Source: Candidatus Nanohalarchaeota archaeon
GTDB taxonomy: Archaea > EX4484-52 > JAADEF01
Direction of reading: 5' to 3'
Assembly (NCBI GenBank): GCA_013153555.1
Contig: JAADEF010000055.1
Location: forward strand, 1-7,413
Length of the DNA: 7,413 nucleotides
Under the pieces are notes generated by a model. That model worked only from the letters and a program-made list of their open reading frames with translations, was not told the DNA's origin and made no database searches. Of the stretch, positions 1-5,405 are shown piece after piece; positions within the stretch are counted from its first letter, which is position 1; each line of letters begins with the position of its first letter. A program made the position numbers and the translations under genes.

Positions 1-308
1 TTGGTTTTTACAGTTAATCCCGAAGGATTCATTGCCTCAACCATCTCACCTCTTGGCTGCCAAGTATTGGTTAATGATGCACCATACAACCAAAGCTTAG
101 AATCTTCAGGCATATCTTTACTGCCTGCATTCCTTAAAACAATATCTACATCTACATAGTCATTATCATCATAAATTTCTTTAGGTGTTATAGAGAATTC
201 GTCAATTACAAGACCTGCACTACTGCTAACTCCTCCTCCGCTAGTACATCCGCTTACAGCAATAATAGCAACAATTAAGCCAGTAAATACCAATAGTTTA
301 GAATCCAT
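1..308 (-). CDS. Secreted lipoprotein, N-terminal part (cut by window edge)
   Basis: The first 102 codons are visible; the 3' end lies beyond base 1. The protein opens with a short basic start (MDSK), a hydrophobic stretch (about residues 5-18) and the lipobox AVSGC, so cleavage and lipid attachment at Cys21 are likely. A Gly/Ser-rich linker follows (TSGGGVSSSAG), as in many archaeal lipoproteins tethered outside the membrane. The next part (about residues 33-60) has alternating acidic and hydrophobic residues ending in VDIVLRNAGS, which looks like the start of an extracellular beta-sandwich (CARDB-like) domain; that is inference from pattern only. The ATG at 306-308 is chosen because it precedes the signal peptide directly and a TATA box lies 27 bases upstream with no Shine-Dalgarno, which suggests a leaderless mRNA. 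It diverges from the vWA gene across a 90-base gap. The ligand or function is not recognisable. Confidence 0.85.
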   Translation of the reverse strand, partial: MDSKLLVFTGLIVAIIAVSGCTSGGGVSSSAGLVIDEFSITPKEIYDDNDYVDVDIVLRNAGSKDMPEDSKLWLYGASLTNTWQPRGEMVEAMNPSGLTVKT

Positions 309-330
309 ACATTACATTTATAAAAAACAT

Positions 331-340
331 TTATATATAA
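331..340 (-). promoter_or_regulatory. TATA box of the lipoprotein gene
   Basis: The 10-base palindrome TTATATATAA is centred about 27 bases before the lipoprotein ATG (308). That is the normal archaeal TATA-to-start distance, so transcription should begin at or within a few bases of the ATG. Being palindromic it could in principle be read either way, but the plus-strand vWA gene has its own box nearer its start. Confidence 0.6.
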
Positions 341-367
341 TTTTGTGTAAACTTACTTTCTCAAAAC

Positions 368-381
368 ATATATGTTTATAC
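368..381 (+). promoter_or_regulatory. TATA box of the vWA gene
   Basis: The AT-rich element ATATATGTTTATAC is centred about 24 bases before the ATG at 399. No purine-rich Shine-Dalgarno lies between it and the start codon, so a leaderless transcript is the simplest reading. Confidence 0.55.
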
Positions 382-398
382 ATTACTTAATTTAGTGT

Positions 399-1445
399 AT
401 GGTTGTATTTGAACTGTCTAATGGAACTAAAATAGTTCTTGACATAGCTCACAAAAATTTAGCAGTAATATTGGTAATGCTCACCTTCATCATACATTTA
501 TTTGTCTTAAAAAAAATAAGAGAGAGAACCATAAAATTTGCTAATTATGAAACTTTAAAGCGTGTTATAGGATATGAGATTTTAAGAAGTAATTTTTTAC
601 CTCTTTTGTTAAGAATATTGGCTATTTTGTTTTTCATACTTGCTATTTCTAATTTTTCTATATCAATCATCAAACCAGTAAATGATGTGGATTTTGTAAT
701 AGCCTTAGATGTATCGCAAAGCATGCTTCAATCAGATGGAGGTAACTTTACCCCTAACCGATTAGAGGTAGCGAAAAGAAAGGGAATTGAAGTGTTAAGA
801 GTACTGCCTGAACAAACTCTCGTAGGATTAGTAAGTTTTTCAGGAAAAGCGTGGGTTGAACATCCTCTTACAGCAGACCATAATTCTGTGGCAGAAGCAT
901 TGAAATCATTACATTCTAAACCCCCTGCCGGTACAGCCATAGGAGATGCGTTAATTTCCAGTGCAATGCTTTTATCCAACTCATCCAAACAGAAAAAAGC
1001 AATCATTTTAATTACTGATGGAAAGCAAACAGAAAATACAGGGGTAGATTTAGAAGAAGCAGTCAAATATGTAAAACAACAACACATCAAAGTAAATGTA
1101 ATAGGAATAGGTAGAAAAAACGACACTATTATTAAATTAGAAGACATAAATATTAGTGAGCTCAATCTTCCCGAAAATTTGAAAAAAGAGATATTAGAGA
1201 AAAATAAAACATATGTACTACCTGCTGAATTGGATGAAGAGGCACTTATGCAACTAGCAAACGAAACACAAGGAAAATACTTCTACGCAACTAATGAAAC
1301 AGATATAGGCAAAGCTTATACAGAAGCAATTCTCAAATTCAATGCAGTAAACATAGATGCGAGAAGATATGCTTTGTATCTAGGCTTAGTGTTTTTGTTT
1401 TTAGAATGGCTGCTAGGCGCTACGAAATACAAAACAATTCCTTAA
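399..1445 (+). CDS. Membrane-anchored von Willebrand factor A protein, BatA-like
   Basis: This 348-residue protein has the BatA/BatB layout: a hydrophobic segment at about residues 20-37, a second at about 66-91, a vWA domain from about 97 to 310, and a C-terminal membrane segment at about 324-341. The metal-ion-dependent adhesion site is complete: DVSQS (Asp104, Ser106, Ser108), Thr179 in PPAGTAIGDAL, and Asp207 in LITDGKQ. It should therefore bind a divalent cation and a protein partner. In bacteria and archaea such proteins usually sit beside a MoxR-type AAA ATPase and a DUF58 protein and are linked to chaperone or envelope-stress roles. Neither is present here, so the gene stands alone as far as the window shows. 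The start at 399 is supported by a TATA box 24 bases upstream and lack of a Shine-Dalgarno. Fold and topology are confident; the cellular role is not known. Confidence 0.88.
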   Translation: MVVFELSNGTKIVLDIAHKNLAVILVMLTFIIHLFVLKKIRERTIKFANYETLKRVIGYEILRSNFLPLLLRILAILFFILAISNFSISIIKPVNDVDFVIALDVSQSMLQSDGGNFTPNRLEVAKRKGIEVLRVLPEQTLVGLVSFSGKAWVEHPLTADHNSVAEALKSLHSKPPAGTAIGDALISSAMLLSNSSKQKKAIILITDGKQTENTGVDLEEAVKYVKQQHIKVNVIGIGRKNDTIIKLEDINISELNLPENLKKEILEKNKTYVLPAELDEEALMQLANETQGKYFYATNETDIGKAYTEAILKFNAVNIDARRYALYLGLVFLFLEWLLGATKYKTIP

Positions 1446-1455
1446 TCGAATAGCG

Positions 1456-1468
1456 TTAAATATATATA
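1456..1468 (+). promoter_or_regulatory. TATA box of the MC1 gene
   Basis: TTAAATATATATA lies just after the vWA stop codon (1443-1445). Initiation about 25 bases downstream would fall near 1487, giving a leader of about 40 bases that includes the Shine-Dalgarno at 1513-1520. This gives MC1 its own promoter, independent of the upstream vWA gene. Confidence 0.6.
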
Positions 1469-1512
1469 GAAGCATGGCTCATAATAAATATAGTATAAAA
1501 CCAAGCAGGGCT

Positions 1513-1520
1513 AAGGAGGT
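1513..1520 (+). promoter_or_regulatory. Shine-Dalgarno of the MC1 gene
   Basis: AAGGAGGT is a near-perfect match to the 16S 3' end and ends 8 bases before the ATG at 1529. It decides the start: an ATG at 1525, four bases earlier in another frame, runs into a stop after four codons and would be a decoy. This is among the strongest ribosome binding sites in the window, as expected for an abundant chromosomal protein. Confidence 0.8.
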
Positions 1521-1528
1521 AGATATGA

Positions 1529-1819
1529 ATGGCAAGTAAAAGTGGAAAAAGGTATTTCGTATTACTAGATGAAAAAGGAAATGAATTAGGAGTATTTACA
1601 GGTAGAAGTCCAAGACAAGCTGCATTAAAAGCAGCAAACAGAGGATACAAAAAAATAAGATTGAGAGAAAGAGGAACTAACAAAATCCATATTTATGAAG
1701 GAGAAAGAGTAAAAGTAAAGGCACCAGACAACAGACCAGACTGGATGCCTGCAGAAGTATGGAAACCAAAAGTAAGAAAGATAGGAATCGAAAAAATAGA
1801 AAAAAGAAGAAAGAAATAA
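1529..1819 (+). CDS. MC1-type non-histone chromosomal protein
   Basis: This 96-residue basic protein matches the MC1 family of archaeal DNA-bending proteins (about 93 residues in Methanosarcina). Family hallmarks are read directly: YFVLLDEKGNELGVFTGR near the start, PRQAALKAANRGY at 28-40, IRLRERGTNKIHIYEG at 43-58 and NRPDWMP at 68-74. MC1 binds double-stranded DNA as a monomer and bends it sharply, helping to compact the chromosome; the conserved Trp72 in RPDWMP corresponds to the family's DNA-contacting tryptophan. Two features differ from the methanogen proteins as I recall them. The loop after AANRG is about six residues shorter, and the position of the other DNA-side tryptophan (after HVFKA) is Glu59. 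The C-terminus adds a basic tail (KRRKK). The gene has its own TATA box and a strong Shine-Dalgarno, suggesting high expression. Confidence 0.93.
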   Translation: MASKSGKRYFVLLDEKGNELGVFTGRSPRQAALKAANRGYKKIRLRERGTNKIHIYEGERVKVKAPDNRPDWMPAEVWKPKVRKIGIEKIEKRRKK

Positions 1820-1828
1820 TTTAAAATT
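1819..1828 (+). promoter_or_regulatory. TATA box of the M24 peptidase gene
   Basis: ATTTAAAATT overlaps the last base of the MC1 stop codon and is centred about 25 bases before the ATG at 1849. No Shine-Dalgarno intervenes, only the T-rich tract, so the peptidase mRNA is probably leaderless. Confidence 0.5.
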
Positions 1829-1848
1829 CTTTCTTATTTTTATTTTTT
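1828..1848 (+). terminator. Poly-T terminator of the MC1 gene
   Basis: A 21-base pyrimidine tract with runs of five and six Ts begins 9 bases after the MC1 stop codon. Archaeal RNA polymerase terminates at such T-runs without a hairpin. The same bases lie between the TATA box and ATG of the next gene, so terminator and promoter are interleaved. Confidence 0.55.
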
Positions 1849-2778
1849 ATGTTATTGAAATTGCTTAAAGAACAAATTCTGAAAGAAGGCGTGGATTATT
1901 TTATAGCATTTGAAGATCAAATATCATTTGCTTATTTCTTTAATAAATACATAGACAAAGATGTTTATGCTGTTGCATATGACGGCACAAACATAATCAA
2001 AAATCCTCGCTTAGAAGATTTGAAAAATTCCACCTTGGGCGCGTATTTAGGAGATTTTAGTTATAAAAAGGCTGTGAATTTTCAAAATAAATTCAAAATA
2101 AAGGATTTCACACAAGCCATAGATCAGATGAGAGTTGTAAAACATCCATCAGAAATAGAAAAAATAAAGCAAGCATGTAAGATCACAAAAGCTTTTTTTG
2201 ATGAGATATGCGTAGATGAAGCAAAAAAACACACCGAAAAATCTCTGCTTAAACAAATCCACCAGCATTATGTTAATTATGAGGTAAAAGAATCTTTTTC
2301 ACCCATAGTTGCCTTTGATAAAAATTCTTATATTTTACACCACAAACCATCACCTTACTCTAAACTTCCTTCTCATACGCTCTTAATAGATATGGGTGTG
2401 CAATATAAGAAATATAATTCAGATATGACGCGAACATTTACCTTCTCATCAGAAGCAGAAAAAGTAAAAAAAGATGTGGAAAATGCTTTAGAAATGCTGG
2501 AAGATATAGCAGTAGAAGGAGCTTCTCTGCCGGTAATTGTTGAATTCGCAAAACAATCTTTGGCCCATTATAAAAAAAGCTCTTTTTTCTACCACCATCT
2601 GTTAGGGCATGGAGTAGGATTAGAAGTACATGAAGACCCTTCGTTCAAAGAAAAGATTACTTTGAAAAAAAATATGGTTATTGCTTTAGAACCAGGAGTG
2701 TATGTAAAAAATAAATATGGCGTAAGAATAGAAAATACATATGTAATAAAAAAGAAAAAAGCAAAAAGTTTATGTTAG
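1849..2778 (+). CDS. M24 family metallopeptidase (Xaa-Pro aminopeptidase-like)
   Basis: This 309-residue protein has the pita-bread fold of peptidase family M24. All five metal ligands can be placed: Asp181 (LLIDMG), Asp192 (NSDMTRTF), His254 (GHGVG), Glu281 (ALEPGVY) and Glu295 (VRIENTYV). The substrate-side histidines are also present: His164/165 (ILHHKPS) and His261 (EVHEDP). Two divalent metals are therefore expected, and hydrolysis of an N-terminal residue or an X-Pro bond is likely. The marker MRVVKHPSEIEKI at 94-106 is the usual linker into the catalytic domain in PepP/PepQ-type enzymes. The creatinase-like N-terminal domain is reduced to about 90 residues, shorter than the ~120-130 usual in archaeal PepQ-like proteins. 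Exact substrate (X-Pro dipeptide or longer peptide) cannot be told. The start is supported by a leaderless-type TATA box. The stop is only five bases from the stop of the converging pilin gene. Confidence 0.92.
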   Translation: MLLKLLKEQILKEGVDYFIAFEDQISFAYFFNKYIDKDVYAVAYDGTNIIKNPRLEDLKNSTLGAYLGDFSYKKAVNFQNKFKIKDFTQAIDQMRVVKHPSEIEKIKQACKITKAFFDEICVDEAKKHTEKSLLKQIHQHYVNYEVKESFSPIVAFDKNSYILHHKPSPYSKLPSHTLLIDMGVQYKKYNSDMTRTFTFSSEAEKVKKDVENALEMLEDIAVEGASLPVIVEFAKQSLAHYKKSSFFYHHLLGHGVGLEVHEDPSFKEKITLKKNMVIALEPGVYVKNKYGVRIENTYVIKKKKAKSLC

Positions 2779-2783
2779 CCCCA

Positions 2784-3278
2784 TTATGCTGGAGCCACAT
2801 ATGGTGCAATAATTGTACCTGATGCTATCATGTTGTCTAATCCTGTTTCAGTATTGTAAGTAATGCTTATTCCTATTCTCTTACATGCGTCTTTGCTTGC
2901 AGGTGGAGCTGTCAAGCTTGGACAAACATCTCCTCCCAAACCAACAGATAAACGTTCTTGAGGATATAATTCCTTACCAGGTGAGATAGTACAGCTATCA
3001 ACTACCTCTCCTCTATCATTCATAATGGATATTTTAGTTATGGTTGCATTTTCATCCATGCGGTTTTCTAACATAAAAGATATGCTTCCATTAGTTAAAA
3101 CTTGATAGTGATTATCCACTATACTTATACCTTGGTCCTTAAATCCTTTCACAGTTTTAACACATTCTTTATTTGAAAACATATACATGTATAGTAAACC
3201 TCCGACAATTGCTATAGCCAACAGTGCCCATCCATAGGTCATCAAATATTCTGTTGCACTTTGTCCCTTTCTTTTCAT
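2784..3278 (-). CDS. Pilin-like protein with class III signal peptide
   Basis: The N-terminus MKRKGQSATEYLMTYGWALL carries the classic archaeal class III signal: a short basic leader, cleavage between Gly5 and Gln6 by a PibD/FlaK-type peptidase, then a hydrophobic helix (about residues 9-32) that would form the pilus core or membrane anchor. The mature protein is about 159 residues with a beta-rich C-terminal part. Four cysteines (in KECVK, DSCTI, GDVCP and KDACK) could form two disulfides outside the cell. The start at 3278 is preferred over an upstream in-frame ATG at 3296 because GAGGTG sits 6 bases before it and the resulting leader is of normal length. No prepilin peptidase, pilus ATPase or second pilin lies nearby, so this is an orphan subunit that must use machinery encoded elsewhere. 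It has its own TATA box. It could be a pilin, an adhesin, or a secreted protein with a pilin-type anchor. Confidence 0.85.
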   Translation of the reverse strand: MKRKGQSATEYLMTYGWALLAIAIVGGLLYMYMFSNKECVKTVKGFKDQGISIVDNHYQVLTNGSISFMLENRMDENATITKISIMNDRGEVVDSCTISPGKELYPQERLSVGLGGDVCPSLTAPPASKDACKRIGISITYNTETGLDNMIASGTIIAPYVAPA

Positions 3279-3284
3279 GTATAA

Positions 3285-3290
3285 CACCTC
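3285..3290 (-). promoter_or_regulatory. Shine-Dalgarno of the pilin gene
   Basis: GAGGTG on the minus strand ends 6 bases before the ATG at 3276-3278. It lies inside the longer reading frame that would start at 3296, and so argues that the shorter protein, with a normal four-to-five residue class III leader, is the real product. Confidence 0.7.
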
Positions 3291-3322
3291 TATCATTACT
3301 TTTAATGATAAATTAGGCTTAA

Positions 3323-3340
3323 GATGTATATATATTTATC
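3323..3340 (-). promoter_or_regulatory. TATA box of the pilin gene
   Basis: The minus-strand element GATAAATATATATACATC predicts a transcript start near 3306 and a leader of about 28 bases containing the Shine-Dalgarno. It lies directly downstream of the T-rich end of the rfcS operon, so the pilin is probably transcribed separately. Confidence 0.6.
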
Positions 3341-3354
3341 TTTGTTTTTGCTTG

Positions 3355-3373
3355 TAAAAAATTAAATAAAAAA
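3355..3373 (-). terminator. Poly-T terminator after rfcS
   Basis: Immediately after the rfcS stop codon (3374-3376) the minus strand reads two runs of six Ts separated by ATTTAA, with no hairpin. This is the usual archaeal terminator form and should end the four-gene operon before the pilin promoter. Confidence 0.55.
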
Positions 3374-4339
3374 TCAAAAATGAGTTTTACCTATTAAAAC
3401 AAACTGAGCTAACATCGCCTCTATCTGAACATCTTCGCTGGCTCCCTCAGCTATTCTAAACTCGTATTCTCCAAGTTTATCTATGAGTTGCACTTTTAAT
3501 TTATCATCCACATCCAAATCGCTTATTGCTCTGTAAAAAGACTTAACTACATCTTGTCCTGATAGCCCTCTTAACGCAATTAACTTCAAAAGCTGTTCTC
3601 GTGCTTTTCTAAACTCTCCTTTTAAAGCAAGCCTCACAATTTCCTCAACTTCTTTGGGCTTTAAACTAGCAGCCATTTCATAAATCTTGGTCTCATCTAT
3701 TTCTTTATATAGAATGGCGGTTGATTGAAGAATATTTATGGCTTTTCTCAAATCCCCTTCAGAAAGAACAATCAAAGCGTTTAGTGCTTCTTCTGTGATG
3801 CTAATATTCTCTTTTTCAGCAATTTTTTTAAGTAAAGATTTTATGGCTTCATCGGGTAAAGGTTTGAAGCGGAACACAGCACATCGTGATTGTATGGGCG
3901 GTATGATCTTGGAAGAGTAGTTACATGAAAGTATAAATCTTGTTACTGATGCATATTTTTCCATTGTTCTTCTCAATGCTTGTTGTGCTTCTTGCGTTAA
4001 AGCATCCGCCTCATCTAAAAATATAATTTTAAAATCAGCATCAATTGGCTTAGTTCTTGCAAAATCTTTTATTTTACCTCTAACAACATCAATTCCTCGC
4101 TCATCAGAAGCATTAAGTTCTAAAAAGTTGTGCTTCCAATTCTCACCATACAAATCGCGAGCTAATGCCAAAGCACAGGTTGTTTTACCTGTTCCCGCAG
4201 GACCTGCAAAAAGCAAATTAGGAATGTTTTTTTGCTTTACAAATGCTTTAAGCCTTTCAACAACATGTTCTTGATCAACAACCTCATCTAAACTTTTAGG
4301 TCTGTATTTCTCTGTCCAAATCTCATTAACATTTACCAT
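3374..4339 (-). CDS. rfcS: Replication factor C small subunit
   Basis: This 321-residue AAA+ protein is full length for an archaeal RFC small subunit. With the large subunit it loads the PCNA sliding clamp onto primed DNA. The order of motifs is standard: WTEKYRP at 8-14, Walker A GPAGTGKTT at 46-54, Walker B IIFLDEAD at 105-112, sensor 1 LSCN at 137-140, the arginine finger SRC at 151-153, and sensor 2 GDLRKAIN at 195-202. The C-terminal collar helices follow to the end. No intein interrupts the P-loop, a common intein site in this family. The ATG at 4339 puts the conserved WTEKYRP at the expected distance. It is the last gene of the eS26-like operon; its ATG lies inside the final codons of the gene before it (7-base overlap), so its translation is probably coupled. 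The large subunit is not in the window. Confidence 0.97.
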   Translation of the reverse strand: MVNVNEIWTEKYRPKSLDEVVDQEHVVERLKAFVKQKNIPNLLFAGPAGTGKTTCALALARDLYGENWKHNFLELNASDERGIDVVRGKIKDFARTKPIDADFKIIFLDEADALTQEAQQALRRTMEKYASVTRFILSCNYSSKIIPPIQSRCAVFRFKPLPDEAIKSLLKKIAEKENISITEEALNALIVLSEGDLRKAINILQSTAILYKEIDETKIYEMAASLKPKEVEEIVRLALKGEFRKAREQLLKLIALRGLSGQDVVKSFYRAISDLDVDDKLKVQLIDKLGEYEFRIAEGASEDVQIEAMLAQFVLIGKTHF

Positions 4340-4572
4340 TTAACCACCGAATAAGGCTTTTTCTTAGATAAGCTTTCTTCTGAAACACATCCATTAGCAA
4401 TTGCTTGCTCATTCGATATAGGTTCTATCTTTTTATAATATTCTCCTGTTTCAGGATCTAGGTGGTGCTTAACTAAATATATTTTTTTATCTTTTTTCTC
4501 GAATTCAGTACTCATTAAATACTTTTCAACATCAGGTATGCCGTAATTAGCTCCCTCGCCTATAGGGATCAC
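4333..4572 (-). CDS. Unrecognised 79-residue protein between two operon genes
   Basis: I do not recognise the family. The protein is small, soluble and highly charged, with no membrane segment or signal peptide. Its middle (IYLVKHHLDPETGEYYKKIEPISNEQAIANG) looks like a beta-hairpin followed by a helix, and it ends in SVVKW. The GTG at 4572 is preferred: it makes the sequence GTGA, a 4-base overlap with the stop of the previous gene that is typical of coupled translation. A TTG one codon earlier (4575) is also possible; neither has a Shine-Dalgarno. Its 3' end overlaps the rfcS ATG by 7 bases. The double overlap shows it is a real, co-translated gene rather than chance. A link to ribosome or replication function is suggested only by position. 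Confidence 0.72.
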   Translation of the reverse strand: MIPIGEGANYGIPDVEKYLMSTEFEKKDKKIYLVKHHLDPETGEYYKKIEPISNEQAIANGCVSEESLSKKKPYSVVKW

Positions 4573-5012
4573 CAATGGCGTAAAGGGTTATATCCAGTAG
4601 GACGAGGTAAATTTTTTGTGGGAACGCCTTCTTGGATTAATTTTTTATAATATTTTTCAGCTTCTTTTTCACTGTTAAAAAAACTCACTGCAGAACATGG
4701 TCCTCCTTTCTTTGCTTCTACAACATATCTGCCATCAGACAGTTCATTTTTTGTTATTTCAGAAAGAGAAGCTTCATTTCTGTTAGGACGGTAAGACGGA
4801 AGCACTCTTGTTAAAAAGTCTTCTTCAACATCCTTCCAATTCATGGGTTTATAATATCTTATTTCAGTATATCCTCCTTCTCCTGTTTGCGTGTCTATTA
4901 GAACATATCCGCCTTTTTGGGTTGCTATCACTTCCACCTTTCTACTTTCTTTAGGATTTTCATAAGATAATACTACCTCTTCTATCTTCCCATATTGTTG
5001 ATTCTCTTCCAT
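4569..5012 (-). CDS. Unrecognised 147-residue protein in the eS26-rfcS operon
   Basis: No family is recognised. The protein is soluble and charged with no signal or membrane segment. Two stretches share a similar plan. The first (about residues 24-65) reads VEVIATQKGGYVLID then an acidic helix-like segment. The second (about 93-127) reads GRYVVEAKKGGPCSAVSFF then NSEKEAEKYYKKLIQEG. In each, KGG sits on a beta-hairpin-like stretch, so an internal duplication of a small alpha/beta domain is possible; the second half also recalls WGR-like domains. This is pattern reading only. It ends in NPLRHW. The start at 5012 has a purine-rich GAGGGAGA a few bases upstream and lies 15 bases after the eS26-like stop. 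The next gene overlaps its stop codon. Confidence 0.75.
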   Translation of the reverse strand: MEENQQYGKIEEVVLSYENPKESRKVEVIATQKGGYVLIDTQTGEGGYTEIRYYKPMNWKDVEEDFLTRVLPSYRPNRNEASLSEITKNELSDGRYVVEAKKGGPCSAVSFFNSEKEAEKYYKKLIQEGVPTKNLPRPTGYNPLRHW

Positions 5013-5027
5013 GATCTCCCTCTTACA

Positions 5028-5297
5028 TCATATCTTATTTTTGCCTTTTTGTCTTATACCATGGAATCTTGCACATGAAGGACATACATAAATCTTTCTT
5101 CTAAAACCACCGGTAAAAGTATTTTTATCAAGCAATCTGCGTAAGGAAGGATCAGTTATATTGAAACCTTTATATACAACAAATGCCTTAAATCTTGGTA
5201 CTTTCCTACCGCAGTAACCACAAGTAACCATAGTTGATTTTCCACGCTGTTTAGCTTGTTTCCAGCTTCTGTCATAAGCACCTTCGAATTCTGGCAT
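5028..5297 (-). CDS. Zinc-ribbon ribosomal protein, eS26-like
   Basis: This 89-residue basic protein carries two CxxC knuckles: Cys26/Cys29 in TCGYCGRKVPRFKAF and Cys72/Cys75 in YVCPSCARFHGIR. The first, with GRKVPRxKA directly after it, and the second, with SCARFHGI, match the layout of ribosomal protein eS26, which sits near the mRNA exit channel of the small subunit in eukaryotes and some archaea. The spacing of 42 residues between the knuckles also fits. The long C-terminal tail of eukaryotic eS26 is absent, as in archaeal forms. It is shorter in homology support than rfcS: other zinc-ribbon ribosomal proteins are possible, but GRxVPRxKA plus the second knuckle favour eS26. It leads the operon that ends with rfcS. 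A TATA box and AGGTGA upstream fix the ATG at 5297. Confidence 0.72.
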   Translation of the reverse strand: MPEFEGAYDRSWKQAKQRGKSTMVTCGYCGRKVPRFKAFVVYKGFNITDPSLRRLLDKNTFTGGFRRKIYVCPSCARFHGIRQKGKNKI

Positions 5298-5301
5298 ACT
5301 C

Positions 5302-5307
5302 TCACCT
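5302..5307 (-). promoter_or_regulatory. Shine-Dalgarno of the eS26-like gene
   Basis: AGGTGA on the minus strand lies 4 bases before the ATG at 5295-5297 and supports that start. Confidence 0.6.
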
Positions 5308-5330
5308 TTTCAAAACAAAATACATTAGCA

Positions 5331-5345
5331 AAATTTTAAATAATG
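5331..5345 (-). promoter_or_regulatory. TATA box of the eS26-like / rfcS operon
   Basis: The minus-strand element CATTATTTAAAATTT predicts a transcript start near 5313 and a short leader with the Shine-Dalgarno. It would serve all four genes, since no later promoter is evident between them. Confidence 0.5.
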
Positions 5346-5405
5346 ATTGTTTAATTGGGAAAGTTCAAAGCCCTTACTTTTTAGTATTTTGTGTTTTAAA
5401 TAATA

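Noticed and set aside
728..1165. Minus-strand open frame inside the vWA gene
   Set aside because: It is antisense to the conserved metal-site region of the vWA domain and its translation is Ser/Phe-rich without motifs.
1456..1683. Minus-strand open frame over the MC1 promoter and gene
   Set aside because: It is the shadow of a well-supported MC1 gene with a strong ribosome site on the other strand.
3738..3920. Plus-strand open frame inside rfcS
   Set aside because: It is antisense to the rfcS sensor 1, arginine finger and sensor 2 region.
4202..4204. Intein in the rfcS P-loop
   Set aside because: The GPAGTGKTT motif is continuous and the gene is of normal length.
5338..5405. Simple frameshift hiding the ATPase N-terminus
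   Set aside because: None of the three forward frames in this stretch encodes an RE.EL-type helix; stops occur in the coding frame at 5382 and 5397.
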